This document shows positions 1-8,878 of a stretch of 23,745 nt of DNA, one piece after another. Each line of letters begins with the position of its first letter. Positions within the stretch are counted from its first letter, which is position 1. Under the pieces are notes generated by a model. That model did not search any database and was not told the DNA's origin. It saw only the letters and a list, made by a program, of their open reading frames with translations. This stretch comes from an uncultured Lachnospiraceae bacterium (GTDB lineage Bacteria > Bacillota_A > Clostridia > Lachnospirales > Lachnospiraceae): assembly GCA_902787595.1 (NCBI GenBank), contig CADAHD010000024.1, positions 1-23,745 on the forward strand, in the 5' to 3' direction. Made by a program: the position numbers and the translations under genes.

Positions 1-3000
1 GGCTGCGCTCATCTTGCCGGCGTGCTCACTTCATATATGGTACAGAAAAAGGGAGAAAATGTTTTTGCGGGGACCAGGCTGGAAACCCTGCTTAAGAGCG
101 TTGCCAATGTTGAAGATCCCTTTGCGCCCGGAGTATTAAAGAGAACGGACGACAGACTTTTGTCTATACTTGATGATGCTGCCGAAACTGAGCTGCCCAG
201 ATGGAACAACGAAAGAGCCGGACGCGTAAAGAAAGAATTGTATGGGGTAGAATGCGCTTTAAGCTCATCGGATAATGAGACCGTTTTATTGGACATTAAA
301 ATAGGAACGGGCAGGAAGTATGTAATAAAGAGTATCATGGATTTCCTGGAATGCTACAGGAATGAAAGAGTGTTTACTATAGGCAGGGAAGAGGTAAGTC
401 TGACACATGATATTTTTGACAGCTTTAGCAGAAGGCTTCTGGATCATCTGATAAGCGCAGCATACGCCGATGAGAGCAACAACGGCGGAGTGCGCGTATT
501 CAGAGCAGGCAATCCCAGAAACGACAGATATCTTATCCTGTACGGTCAGGAACTGGACGGGCTGATGGAGATACTGGATGCACACAGCGTAACGCTTAAT
601 GAAGTGCAGGGCAGTACGATCAGATTAAACAGGAAGGGGCTGTGCGGAACGATAAAAAAGAAAGCATACGGCGCATCATTGGAGATAGAGCCGCTGGAAC
701 TGATAGCGACAACGGGAGCCTGGATGTATGTAAGCGATAAGGAAGGCATATTCCGCATGGGCACAGCCTCCGCAAGGGAGGAAAGAGAACTCAGAGCTCT
801 TTTGGGCTGCGTTGAACCACTTTATATCAGGGAATCGGATATAGGCAGGGTATTGGATCGTTTGTCGCCGTTCTTTAAAAAGTATGGTGAACTGACCAGC
901 AAGGGCATGGAGGCGGAGAGTTACGAGAAAGAAAAACCCGGATTTGAGTTCCGTCTGGATTATGCGGATAAGACGCTTATCTGTGAGCCGTTTGCGGTTT
1001 ATCCCATACAGGATTTCAAAGCGCATCTCTTTGATAATATGTCGGATAAAGCCAGAAGGAACGGAGAGGGAGAGGCTGAAGCCGCAGAATATCTTACGGA
1101 GCTTTTTGATGCGATGGATGAAAAGAGTTTTACTCTTTATTCGAAGCTGAGTGAAGAAGAACTGTTTGGATTCATGAAGGATAATCTGCCCGTATTGGAA
1201 AAGACGGGGATCGTGTTATCTACGGATGCTATCAAAAGAAGGCGCGTTCGTTTTCTTCCGAAGATGAAAGCTTCCGTTAAGATAGATAACGGAGGATTGC
1301 TTTTATCTGTCAGCAGTGACGAGATCTCTGAAGATGAGATGTTCGATATACTGCATGCGTATAAGAGAAAGAAGAAGTATTACCGATTAAAGAGCGGTGA
1401 GTTCCTTGCACTGGAGGATCAGGAAGATAAGATCTGGGAAACGGTATCGGAATTATTCAGCGATTATGGAGATAAGGATCCCGAAAAGATAAAGATACCG
1501 CTGTACCGCGCCCTTTATCTTCAGGAGTGCATGGAAAAAAGAGAAGATGTGGTCTTTGAAAGCAGTAAGGACTATATCGAACTCATAGAAAAAATGGATC
1601 CTGAAAGCATAAAGGATCTGGCTGTGCCTAAGAGCCTTAAGAAGATAATAAGACCTTATCAGGCAGAAGGATTCCGCTGGATAAAGCTGCTCAAGAACTG
1701 CGGCTTTGGCGGGATACTCGCCGATGATATGGGACTTGGTAAGACCCTGCAGGTATTGTCTTTTCTTTTGTCGGAAAAAGCCGAAGGCAAAAGAGGCGAT
1801 GAACTGCGCACCATAGTCATATGCCCGGCATCCCTTGTATATAACTGGAAAAGGGAAATAGAGACTTACACTAAGGAACTGACGGTGGCCATGATAACGG
1901 GCACTGCGGAGGAACGTTCGGAGCTGATAAGATCCTCTGCCGATGCGGATATCTGGGTTACGTCCTACGATCTGCTGAAGCGCGATATCCTGAATTACGA
2001 AAAAGTTATTTTTGCAAATGAAGTGATAGATGAAGCTCAGTATATCAAAAATCAGAATACCCAGGCGTCTCAGTCGGTGAGACTGGTGAACAGTTCTTTC
2101 CGGCTGGCGCTGACAGGCACGCCCATAGAAAATCATCTTGGCGAGCTCTGGAGCATCATGGATTATCTTATGCCCGGATTTTTATATAATTATACGAGCT
2201 TCCAGAAGACCTATGAACTGCCTATCGTTACCATGAATGATGAAAAGATGCGTGAGCGTCTGCGCAGCATGGTTCATCCGTTTATCCTGCGCCGTATGAA
2301 AAAACAGGTTCTCAAAGAGCTGCCCGATAAGATGGAAGAGACGATATATGTAAGTCTTGATGCGGATCAGAAAAAACTGTATACGGCAAATGTCAAAAAA
2401 CTCAAGGAAGAATTAAATGCCGTAAGCAAAACAGAGTTTAAGACCGGCAAGATGCATTTCCTTGCGCAGCTTACGATGCTGCGTGAATTGTGCTGCGATC
2501 CCACGCTTCTGTATGAGGATTATAAAGGAAGCAGCGCCAAGCTGGAAGCCTGTCTGGAACTGATCAGGCAGAGTATAGGCGGCGGTCATAAACTGCTTTT
2601 GTTTTCGCAGTTTACTTCCATGCTGGATATCATCTGCGGCAGATTAAGCGGCGAGGGCATAGCATATCACAGGATAGACGGAGGCGTCAGCAAAGAAAAG
2701 AGAATGCAGATGGTGGATTCTTTTGCAAATGATGATGTGCCGGTTTTCTGCATTTCGCTTAAGGCCGGAGGAACAGGTCTTAATCTGACTGCAGCCGATA
2801 TAGTGATCCATTACGATCCCTGGTGGAATCAGGCGGCGCAGGATCAGGCTACGGACCGCACTCACCGCATAGGCCAGACCAGGACCGTAAATGTATACGA
2901 GCTGATCGCGCAGGATACAATAGAGGAAAGGATACAAAAGATCAAGGAGAGCAAGACAAAGCTGGCCGAAGATATACTGTCGGGAGGAGAGATCAGTTCG

Positions 3001-3042
3001 GCTTCGTTTGATAAAGACGAGATGCTGAATCTGCTGACCTGA
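1..3042 (+). CDS. SNF2-family DEAD/DEAH-box helicase with SWIM zinc finger, 5'-truncated by window edge
   Basis: This is a Swi2/Snf2-type ATP-dependent DNA translocase. The frame is open to base 1, and the first codons encode C-A-H, which fits the closing CxH of a SWIM zinc finger (CxCxnCxH), so the true start lies upstream; a GTG at 22 is not a credible start. The middle 500 residues are poorly conserved, as is usual for this family. The helicase core follows: motif I DMGLGKT (about 1725-1745), Ia ICPASLVYNW, II DEAQ (2029-2040), III TGTP (about 2113-2124), V AGGTGLNL (about 2764), and VI DRTHRIGQ (about 2851-2877). All key residues are present, so the ATPase should be active. Firmicutes SWIM-SNF2 proteins are usually about 1050-1100 aa, and roughly 1013 codons are here. 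Their cellular role is not well established. It ends 119 nt before pgi, which has its own promoter. Confidence 0.93.
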   Translation, partial: GCAHLAGVLTSYMVQKKGENVFAGTRLETLLKSVANVEDPFAPGVLKRTDDRLLSILDDAAETELPRWNNERAGRVKKELYGVECALSSSDNETVLLDIKIGTGRKYVIKSIMDFLECYRNERVFTIGREEVSLTHDIFDSFSRRLLDHLISAAYADESNNGGVRVFRAGNPRNDRYLILYGQELDGLMEILDAHSVTLNEVQGSTIRLNRKGLCGTIKKKAYGASLEIEPLELIATTGAWMYVSDKEGIFRMGTASAREERELRALLGCVEPLYIRESDIGRVLDRLSPFFKKYGELTSKGMEAESYEKEKPGFEFRLDYADKTLICEPFAVYPIQDFKAHLFDNMSDKARRNGEGEAEAAEYLTELFDAMDEKSFTLYSKLSEEELFGFMKDNLPVLEKTGIVLSTDAIKRRRVRFLPKMKASVKIDNGGLLLSVSSDEISEDEMFDILHAYKRKKKYYRLKSGEFLALEDQEDKIWETVSELFSDYGDKDPEKIKIPLYRALYLQECMEKREDVVFESSKDYIELIEKMDPESIKDLAVPKSLKKIIRPYQAEGFRWIKLLKNCGFGGILADDMGLGKTLQVLSFLLSEKAEGKRGDELRTIVICPASLVYNWKREIETYTKELTVAMITGTAEERSELIRSSADADIWVTSYDLLKRDILNYEKVIFANEVIDEAQYIKNQNTQASQSVRLVNSSFRLALTGTPIENHLGELWSIMDYLMPGFLYNYTSFQKTYELPIVTMNDEKMRERLRSMVHPFILRRMKKQVLKELPDKMEETIYVSLDADQKKLYTANVKKLKEELNAVSKTEFKTGKMHFLAQLTMLRELCCDPTLLYEDYKGSSAKLEACLELIRQSIGGGHKLLLFSQFTSMLDIICGRLSGEGIAYHRIDGGVSKEKRMQMVDSFANDDVPVFCISLKAGGTGLNLTAADIVIHYDPWWNQAAQDQATDRTHRIGQTRTVNVYELIAQDTIEERIQKIKESKTKLAEDILSGGEISSASFDKDEMLNLLT

Positions 3043-3071
3043 TCATAACAGATAAGGGGGCTTTTTCCTTC

Positions 3072-3100
3072 TTGAATATAGAGATGTGATAAAGTATAAT
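3072..3100 (+). promoter_or_regulatory. Sigma-A promoter for pgi
   Basis: TTGAAT (3072-3077), a 17-nt spacer, and TATAAT (3095-3100), about 60 nt upstream of the pgi start. The -10 matches the consensus exactly, and this lies in the only gap between the helicase gene and pgi. Confidence 0.75.
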
Positions 3101-3161
3101 AGCTTTTGATGTTTTCGGATATACTGCCGGAAACAAGAGAAAACACATGGAGGGTCTAAAA

Positions 3162-4742
3162 ATGGTCGAATGGAAGAATCTTGACACACTGGCTTCTTTT
3201 AAGGAGCTTGAGAGTAAGGAGAAGGTAAGCATTAAGGATGTGATGAGCGGCGACAGCGGCGCTCAGCGCGTAAAGAAATACACTATGCCTATGGCTGCCG
3301 GACTTACATATAATTATGCCGCAAAGGCGGTTAACGATGATATAGTCGACGGACTTGCAAAGCTGGCTGAAGAAGCGCAGCTGGCAGAGAAGTTTGAGGC
3401 GCTTTACAACGGCGAGGTTATCAATACCGGAGAGAAGAGACTGGTGCTTCATCAGCTTACCCGTTCACAGCTTGGAAATGATGTTGTAAAGGACGGCGTA
3501 AACAAGAGAGAGTTTTATGTGGCTCAGCAGAAGAAGATAGAGGCGTTTGCAAATGATGTGCATGCCGGAAAGATAGTTAACGGCGCCGGTGAGAAGTTCA
3601 CAACTGTCGTACAGATAGGTATAGGCGGATCCGATCTGGGCCCCCGCGCTATTTATATCGCGCTTGAGAACTGGGCTAAGCAGACCGGTAATTTTAACAT
3701 GGAAGCAAAGTTTATCAGCAATGTGGATCCCGATGATGCGGCAGGCGTTCTGCAGGGCATAGATGTGGCACATTCACTTTTTGTGCTGGTATCCAAATCA
3801 GGCACCACTCTTGAGACTCTTACCAATGAGTCATTTGTAAAGGATGCGCTCAAGAAGGCCGGACTGGACGCTTCAAAGCATATGGTAGCAGTTACCAGCG
3901 AGACTTCGCCTCTTGCGGGCAACAGTGATTATTTGAATGCTTTCTTTATGGATGACTTTATCGGCGGCAGGTTTTCTTCCACATCAGCGGTAGGCGGCGC
4001 AGTATTATCGCTGGCGTTTACGCCTGAAGTGTTCGCGCGTTTCTTAAACGGCGCGGCAGAGGAAGACAAGCTCGCGACCAATAAGAATGTTAAAGAGAAC
4101 CCTGCTATGCTGGATGCGCTGATCGGCGTATATGAGAGAAATGTGCTCGGCTTCCCTTCAACGGCGCTGCTTCCTTATTCACAGGCGCTTTCACGCTTCC
4201 CCGCACATCTGCAGCAGGCAGATATGGAGTCGAACGGAAAGAGCGTAAACCGCTTTGGTGAATTTGTAAGCTATCCTACAGGCCCCGTGCTTTTCGGTGA
4301 GCCGGGAACCAACGGACAGCATTCCTTCTACCAGCTGCTGCATCAGGGAACGGATATCATCCCTCTTCAGTTCATCGGCTTTAAGGAAAGCCAGCTGGGC
4401 GTTGATGTGGATATTCAGGGAAGCACCAGCCAGAAGAAGCTGTGCGCAAATGTTGTTGCGCAGATCATAGCATTTGCCTGCGGCAAGGACGATGATAATA
4501 ACAATAAGAAGTTTGCGGGCAACCGTCCTTCCAGCATTATCATAGGAAAGCAGCTTACACCCGAATCCATGGGCGCCCTGCTTTCACACTTCGAGAATAA
4601 GATAATGTTCCAGGGCTTCTTATGGAATGTAAACAGCTTTGACCAGGAAGGCGTTCAGCTTGGAAAGGTTCTGGCAAAGAAGGTCCTGGCTCATGAGACC
4701 GAAGGCGCTTTAAAGGAATTCAGCGATCTTTTTGAGATCTGA
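3162..4742 (+). CDS. pgi: Glucose-6-phosphate isomerase
   Basis: Interconverts glucose-6-phosphate and fructose-6-phosphate in cytosolic glycolysis and gluconeogenesis. The protein is 526 aa and resembles the long (about 550 aa) PGI type rather than the about 450-aa type common in Firmicutes. Visible motifs are the phosphate-binding GIGGSDLGP, the SKSGTTLET sugar-phosphate loop, the family signature GGRFSSTSAVG, the GEPGTNGQHSFYQLLHQGT block carrying the catalytic Glu and His, and the C-terminal SFDQEGVQLGK signature. The start is at 3162 because AGGG with flanking Gs (about 3149-3154) sits 7 nt upstream. The in-frame ATG at 3147 overlaps that ribosome site and would add five residues (MEGLK). 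It is a single-gene unit with promoter 3072-3100 and terminator 4774-4807. Confidence 0.97.
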   Translation: MVEWKNLDTLASFKELESKEKVSIKDVMSGDSGAQRVKKYTMPMAAGLTYNYAAKAVNDDIVDGLAKLAEEAQLAEKFEALYNGEVINTGEKRLVLHQLTRSQLGNDVVKDGVNKREFYVAQQKKIEAFANDVHAGKIVNGAGEKFTTVVQIGIGGSDLGPRAIYIALENWAKQTGNFNMEAKFISNVDPDDAAGVLQGIDVAHSLFVLVSKSGTTLETLTNESFVKDALKKAGLDASKHMVAVTSETSPLAGNSDYLNAFFMDDFIGGRFSSTSAVGGAVLSLAFTPEVFARFLNGAAEEDKLATNKNVKENPAMLDALIGVYERNVLGFPSTALLPYSQALSRFPAHLQQADMESNGKSVNRFGEFVSYPTGPVLFGEPGTNGQHSFYQLLHQGTDIIPLQFIGFKESQLGVDVDIQGSTSQKKLCANVVAQIIAFACGKDDDNNNKKFAGNRPSSIIIGKQLTPESMGALLSHFENKIMFQGFLWNVNSFDQEGVQLGKVLAKKVLAHETEGALKEFSDLFEI

Positions 4743-4773
4743 TAATTGTAATAAAACCGGCTGAAACAGTGAT

Positions 4774-4807
4774 AAACGGGGGAGCAGAAGGCTTCCCCGT
4801 TTCTTAT
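4774..4807 (+). terminator. Intrinsic terminator after pgi
   Basis: A 12-bp stem, AAACGGGGGAGC (4774-4785) with GCTTCCCCGTTT (4791-4802), including one G.U pair, closes a 5-nt loop (AGAAG). The following TTTCTTAT is a modest T tract. Confidence 0.8.
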
Positions 4808-4876
4808 ATCTCAAATGCAAGCACTTTCACTAAAATATCTGATTAAATTCTATATAAAAATTTAACAAAAAAGACC

Positions 4877-4905
4877 TTTTCAAATATAAAAAAATGAGAT
4901 ATGAT
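4877..4905 (+). promoter_or_regulatory. Putative promoter of the GntR/transporter operon
   Basis: TTTTCA (4877-4882), a 17-nt spacer, and TATGAT (4900-4905) in an AT-rich stretch. The predicted start point (about 4911-4913) is just upstream of the palindrome at 4920-4931, so a bound repressor there could block initiation. The -35 is weak. Confidence 0.5.
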
Positions 4906-4919
4906 AAAAAAGTCATATA

Positions 4920-4931
4920 CTTGTATACAAG
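4920..4931 (+). promoter_or_regulatory. Putative GntR operator (perfect 12-bp palindrome)
   Basis: CTTGTATACAAG is a perfect palindrome 38 nt upstream of the gntR start and just downstream of the predicted -10. GntR/FCD regulators commonly bind short palindromes with TTGTA/TACAA-like half-sites and repress their own operons. Assignment to this regulator is inference from position and symmetry. Confidence 0.55.
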
Positions 4932-4969
4932 TATGCAAGATATGCCGCTGGGGGAAAAGAGAGGTAATA

Positions 4970-5647
4970 ATGAAGGTAGTTACGAAGCATTCGCGGGAGA
5001 CAGCAAGGGATTATGCACTGAGAGTAATGAAGGAAAATATCCTTTCGCTGGAATTGGAACCCGGAACATCGATATCGGAGAATGAGCTTTCGGCAGAACT
5101 CAAGATCTCACGCACGCCGGTAAGAGAGGCGATAATCGAGCTGTCAAAGGCATATCTGATAGAGATTTATCCCCAGAGGGGGAGCTTCATATCGCTGATC
5201 GATCCCAAGATGGTTGAGGAAGCCAGGTTTTTAAGAAAGATAACCGATATGGCAGTTATTGAAGCAGCCTGTGACGAGATCGATGAAGACGGAATAAAAC
5301 TTCTTGAAGATAATGTATCACTTCAGGAATACTACCTTTCAAAGGGAATGGCGGATAAGATATTTGAGCTGGATAATCAGTTTCATAAAGATATCTATGT
5401 TATAGCAAAGAAAGACATCATTTATGAAATACACTCAACGCTGATGATCCATTTTGACAGGGTCAGAAATCTTTCGGTAGCCACGGTCAAGGACTTCAAA
5501 GTGGTAGGAGATCATCGCAACATGCTCGAGGCGATCAAGGCAAAAGATAAAAAGACTGCTGCTGAGCTTGTTGATAAACATCTGAACAGATATCAGATAG
5601 ACGAGAAAGAAATAAGAAGCAAGAAACCGGAATATTTCAAAGATTGA
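4970..5647 (+). CDS. GntR-family transcriptional regulator, FCD (FadR C-terminal) type
   Basis: A DNA-binding regulator of 225 aa, probably controlling the sugar transporter downstream. The N-terminal winged helix (about residues 10-78) carries SENELSAELKISRTPVREAI and the wing PQRGSFI, the GntR hallmark. The all-helical FCD ligand domain follows (about 85-215). Candidate metal ligands are D135, H139, H182 and H204, the D-x3-H...H...H pattern of metal-binding FCD proteins, so an effector carboxylate bound via metal is plausible. The start at 4970 is chosen because AGAGAGG (4958-4964) lies 5 nt upstream. An in-frame ATG at 4901 falls inside the predicted promoter. The first permease starts 24 nt after the stop, suggesting one operon. 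The effector cannot be read from sequence. Confidence 0.92.
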   Translation: MKVVTKHSRETARDYALRVMKENILSLELEPGTSISENELSAELKISRTPVREAIIELSKAYLIEIYPQRGSFISLIDPKMVEEARFLRKITDMAVIEAACDEIDEDGIKLLEDNVSLQEYYLSKGMADKIFELDNQFHKDIYVIAKKDIIYEIHSTLMIHFDRVRNLSVATVKDFKVVGDHRNMLEAIKAKDKKTAAELVDKHLNRYQIDEKEIRSKKPEYFKD

Positions 5648-5671
5648 GATGTAGTAACAAGGAGGTTTAAA

Positions 5672-6631
5672 GTGATCAGATTTAAAAAGAAACCAAAGGT
5701 TCAGACGCCTCACAGGAAAGTGGATTTCAAGGTGTATATGAAAAGATACTGGCAGTTGTATCTGCTTTTGGCGCTGCCGCTGATCTATCTGCTCGTATTT
5801 AAATACAGCCCCATGTACTATGTAATGATAGCCTTCAAGAAGTACAGTATAGTACAGAAGGTTTCCGAGATGCCCTGGGCTAAGAACCACGGTTTTGAGT
5901 ATTTTATCAAGGCTTTCAAGAACAAGGATTTTATCTATGCGCTCAGGAATACCATCTTCCTTAATCTGCTGGATATAATCGTGGGCTTCCCGGTTCCTAT
6001 CATATTTGCTCTGCTTCTTAATGAGCTGCGCTTAAAGTTCTTTAAGAAAACCGTGCAGACCATTGCTTACATGCCCCACTTCCTTTCATGGGTCATCATT
6101 TACGGACTTGCATTGCAGCTGTTCACACCTTCAAGCGGTCTGATAAACATGCTTATCCAGAAGATGGGATTTGAGCCGGTACACTTCCTTGACAGCGGCT
6201 CCGGATGGGTCGCCACATATATAGGTTTGGGTGTGTGGCAGTCCTTCGGCTGGAACTCCATCATATATCTGGCAGCAATATCAGGAATCTCTCCCGAGCT
6301 GTATGAAGCAGCTTCGGTGGACGGCGCCAACAGATGGCAGAAGATGTGGAACATAACGCTGCCTTCCATCAGACCTACCATAGTAGTGCTCTTGATACTT
6401 GCTCTTGGTAACGTGCTTGGATCAAACTTCGACAGACCTTTCGCATTGCAGAATAACGCGGTGCTTAAGCAGGCAGAGGTTATATCGACCTTCGTATACA
6501 AAAACGGTATTAAGGGACTGCAGTTCTCACTTACCACAGCAGTGGGTCTGTTCCAGTCTATCGTAAATGTTATATTCCTGGTACTTGCCAACTGGTTCTC
6601 ACGTAAGATGGGCGAGCGCGGAATAGTGTAG
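5672..6631 (+). CDS. ABC sugar transporter permease, LplB-like (CUT1)
   Basis: One of two inner-membrane channel subunits of a carbohydrate ABC importer; 319 aa with a short basic N-terminus and about six membrane segments, the first being YLLLALPLIYLLVF. The EAA loop that contacts the ATPase is clear: EAASVDGANRWQKMWNITLP at about residues 212-231. The start is GTG at 5672, with AAGGAGG (5659-5665) 6 nt upstream. Overall it resembles LplB/YteP-type permeases used for oligosaccharides and uronic-acid-containing glycans. No ATP-binding protein is encoded nearby; CUT1 systems of this kind usually share an MsmX-type ATPase encoded elsewhere, so that is inferred. The substrate is unknown. Confidence 0.95.
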   Translation: MIRFKKKPKVQTPHRKVDFKVYMKRYWQLYLLLALPLIYLLVFKYSPMYYVMIAFKKYSIVQKVSEMPWAKNHGFEYFIKAFKNKDFIYALRNTIFLNLLDIIVGFPVPIIFALLLNELRLKFFKKTVQTIAYMPHFLSWVIIYGLALQLFTPSSGLINMLIQKMGFEPVHFLDSGSGWVATYIGLGVWQSFGWNSIIYLAAISGISPELYEAASVDGANRWQKMWNITLPSIRPTIVVLLILALGNVLGSNFDRPFALQNNAVLKQAEVISTFVYKNGIKGLQFSLTTAVGLFQSIVNVIFLVLANWFSRKMGERGIV

Positions 6632-6640
6632 GAGGTTGTT

Positions 6641-7540
6641 ATGAAGATACAAGTTGATGATACAAGCAGAGAGATACATTCGTTAAGAACAAAGGTAGGA
6701 GACTGGATCATAATTTTCGTATGTGTGATCATAGCACTTATATGTCTCATACCTATGATCAACCTTCTGGCCAGATCCTTATCGGGTTCCGATTATCTGG
6801 TCAAGCATGAAGTATACCTGTTGCCTAAGGGATTCAATCTGGATGCATATGTAACGGTATTCAAGGATCCCAAGTACCTCAAGGCTTTCGTATGGACAGT
6901 GCTGCTTACAGCGATCTGTACCGTATTGAGCCTTGTAATGACCACACTTTGTGCATTCCCGCTTATCTTCAGCGAGCTTAAAGGCAGAAATATAATAAAC
7001 GCTTTCATCACGGTAACGATGTTCTTCAATGCAGGTACGATACCTAACTATCTGCTTATGCAGAACCTGCACCTTTTGGACAATCCTCTGGTGCTTATAA
7101 TTCCGGGATGCTTAAGCGTATATAACATGATAATACTGAGAAGTTTCTTTTATGGAATACCGGATTCGCTTAAGGAATCCGCAGAGCTGGACGGAGCAAG
7201 CTACTTTACGATACTGACAAAGATATACATTCCGCTTTCAAAGCCTGTTTTTGCAACACTTGCGCTGTTCTATGCGGTAGGAAGATGGAACGGTTATTCG
7301 GATGCTCTTATGTATATGAAGGACAAGAACTTCTTCCCCTTACAGCTGCTTCTGTATAACATCCTCAATAACTTAAGCCAGGTTGAGGTTGCAACACAGG
7401 AAGGCTTCTCCACACCGGGACTTCATGAATCGCTCAAGGCTGCGATCGTTATGTTCTCTACGATCCCCATCCTGTGCATCTATCCCGGACTGCAGAAGTA
7501 CTTTATCCAGGGCGTTACCCTTGGTGCTGTAAAGGAATGA
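6641..7540 (+). CDS. ABC sugar transporter permease, LplC/YtcP-like (CUT1)
   Basis: The second membrane subunit of the importer, 299 aa. Membrane segments include WIIIFVCVIIALICLIPMI near the N-terminus. The EAA loop reads ESAELDGASYFTILTKIYIP from about residue 179, and the C-terminal end LQKYFIQGVTLGAVKE is typical of this permease type. The ribosome site AGGAGG overlaps the stop codon of the first permease, and only 9 nt separate the two genes, so they are translated from one message and should form a heterodimer. The binding-protein gene follows after 63 nt that contain a possible extra promoter. Confidence 0.95.
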   Translation: MKIQVDDTSREIHSLRTKVGDWIIIFVCVIIALICLIPMINLLARSLSGSDYLVKHEVYLLPKGFNLDAYVTVFKDPKYLKAFVWTVLLTAICTVLSLVMTTLCAFPLIFSELKGRNIINAFITVTMFFNAGTIPNYLLMQNLHLLDNPLVLIIPGCLSVYNMIILRSFFYGIPDSLKESAELDGASYFTILTKIYIPLSKPVFATLALFYAVGRWNGYSDALMYMKDKNFFPLQLLLYNILNNLSQVEVATQEGFSTPGLHESLKAAIVMFSTIPILCIYPGLQKYFIQGVTLGAVKE

Positions 7541-7550
7541 TCAACGTGCT

Positions 7551-7579
7551 TTGACGGCAATGTCGCCGTTAAATATAAG
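7551..7579 (+). promoter_or_regulatory. Possible internal promoter with inverted repeat before the binding-protein gene
   Basis: TTGACG (7551-7556), a 17-nt spacer, and TATAAG (7574-7579) make a good sigma-A promoter. The same bases hold an inverted repeat, TTGACGGC (7551-7558) and GCCGTTAA (7565-7572) with one G.U pair and a 6-nt loop. Read as RNA it is a stem-loop that could stabilise the binding-protein transcript; read as DNA it could be an operator over the spacer. Confidence 0.5.
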
Positions 7580-7603
7580 CCTATAAAGGAGGAAAAGCAA
7601 AAA

Positions 7604-8878
7604 ATGAAAAAGAGACTTTTGTCAATGCTTCTTGCCGGAACTATGGTAGTTTCAATGGCAGGCTGTACAGGCGGAGATACCGGTGCTGAGACTACCGGTG
7701 TTGGTACACCCGATCCTGAAACACCTGTAACCCAGCAGACCTACGAGGAAGATCACAATGAGATCGAAGGCGGAAGCGCTTCCGAACTCGTAGACGGAAA
7801 GTTTGCAGAGACCAGAAAGATCACCGTTGAGGTTTATGATCGCGGTAACGACGGTGGATCCGATCCTACCAACAACATGTATACCGATTACATCAAGAAA
7901 GGTATGCTCGAGGATCACAATGTAGAAGTTGAGTTCGTATCAGTAGGACGCTGGTCAGAGGTTGATGATATCAATAACCTTCTGGCTGCAAATAATGCTC
8001 CCGACATCTGCCTGACCTATTCTTATCCTACCATCCAGACTTATGCAGATATGGGCGGTGTTATCGATCTTCAGAACTATGTTGTAGATTACAAGAACGA
8101 TATCCCCAATCTCTGGGATTGGCTGGGAACCACCAATATGTATTGGGATAAGAGCGTAACCGACGGTACCCTCTGGGCTATCGAAGGAAAGCGTGCTAAC
8201 AACAACCGTATAGTAACCTTCGTTCGTAAGGACTGGCTTGATAAGCTTGGACTTAAGGAGCCCACTACTACTCAGGAGTTCCACGATATGCTGGTTGCTT
8301 TCAAGGACAATGCTGACACTCTGCTTGGCGCAGATGCAGACAAGATGGTACCTTTCTCCTGCTCAGTTGACGTAGGCTGGAGAGCAGCTCTTATAATCGA
8401 GTCCAAGATGGATCCCAACATCACCGATAAGGAACTGTATGTAAACGGTTTCGATGACAGAAAGCTTACCCAGAACGGAACCAAGGATGCTATGAAGCTC
8501 CTTAACGGCTGGTACAACGAAGGCCTTATGTGGGACGAGTTCATTCTTCATGACGGTGATACCGCAGAAGATGATATGATGAAGGCAGGTTATGTAGGCG
8601 CATTCATGCACAACTGGGATTATCCTTTCCGCGGCGGTGAGGATTCTATCCAGGCTAACCTTAAGAGGATCGTAGGCGATGACGCTAAGTTTGTTGCAGT
8701 TGACTGCTTCGAGGCTTCCAACGGCCAGTACATCAAGTACTGCGACTCTACCGCAGGTGACAGAAAGATCTTCTTCCCTACCACCAACGATGAGCCTCTT
8801 GCATCTCTGCTTTACCTTGACTGGATCTCTGATCCTGCCCATATCGAATATCTGCAGTGTGGTGATGAGGGGATATGA
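7604..8878 (+). CDS. Sugar ABC transporter substrate-binding lipoprotein, N-terminal part (frame broken)
   Basis: The extracellular solute-binding protein (family 1, LplA-like) that delivers sugar to the permeases. The 424-residue reading has a lipoprotein signal peptide with lipobox SMAGC (Cys21), then a low-complexity linker and the two-lobed binding fold (PDICLTYSYPTIQTYADMGG; FVRKDWLDKLGL; YNEGLMWDEF). It stops abruptly after YLQCGDEGI at TGA 8876-8878, while obvious C-terminal binding-protein sequence continues in another frame from about 8872 to 9240. Adding one G to the GGGG run at 8869-8872 would join the frames. The ribosome site AAAGGAGG (7585-7592) is 11 nt from the ATG. The cause may be a sequencing or assembly indel, a real frameshift, or a small out-of-frame deletion. 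Confidence 0.9.
   Translation: MKKRLLSMLLAGTMVVSMAGCTGGDTGAETTGVGTPDPETPVTQQTYEEDHNEIEGGSASELVDGKFAETRKITVEVYDRGNDGGSDPTNNMYTDYIKKGMLEDHNVEVEFVSVGRWSEVDDINNLLAANNAPDICLTYSYPTIQTYADMGGVIDLQNYVVDYKNDIPNLWDWLGTTNMYWDKSVTDGTLWAIEGKRANNNRIVTFVRKDWLDKLGLKEPTTTQEFHDMLVAFKDNADTLLGADADKMVPFSCSVDVGWRAALIIESKMDPNITDKELYVNGFDDRKLTQNGTKDAMKLLNGWYNEGLMWDEFILHDGDTAEDDMMKAGYVGAFMHNWDYPFRGGEDSIQANLKRIVGDDAKFVAVDCFEASNGQYIKYCDSTAGDRKIFFPTTNDEPLASLLYLDWISDPAHIEYLQCGDEGI

Noticed and set aside
1453..2136. A 227-codon open frame on the minus strand inside the helicase gene
   Set aside because: It is antisense to conserved SNF2 motifs, has no ribosome site and shows no recognisable domain.
3050..3075. Possible terminator after the helicase gene (AAGGGGG...CTTTTTCCTT)
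   Set aside because: The stem needs two G.U pairs and lacks a following T tract.
4901..4969. Upstream in-frame ATG extending the GntR regulator
   Set aside because: It falls in the predicted promoter and operator; the ATG at 4970 has a good ribosome site and fits the family's N-terminus.
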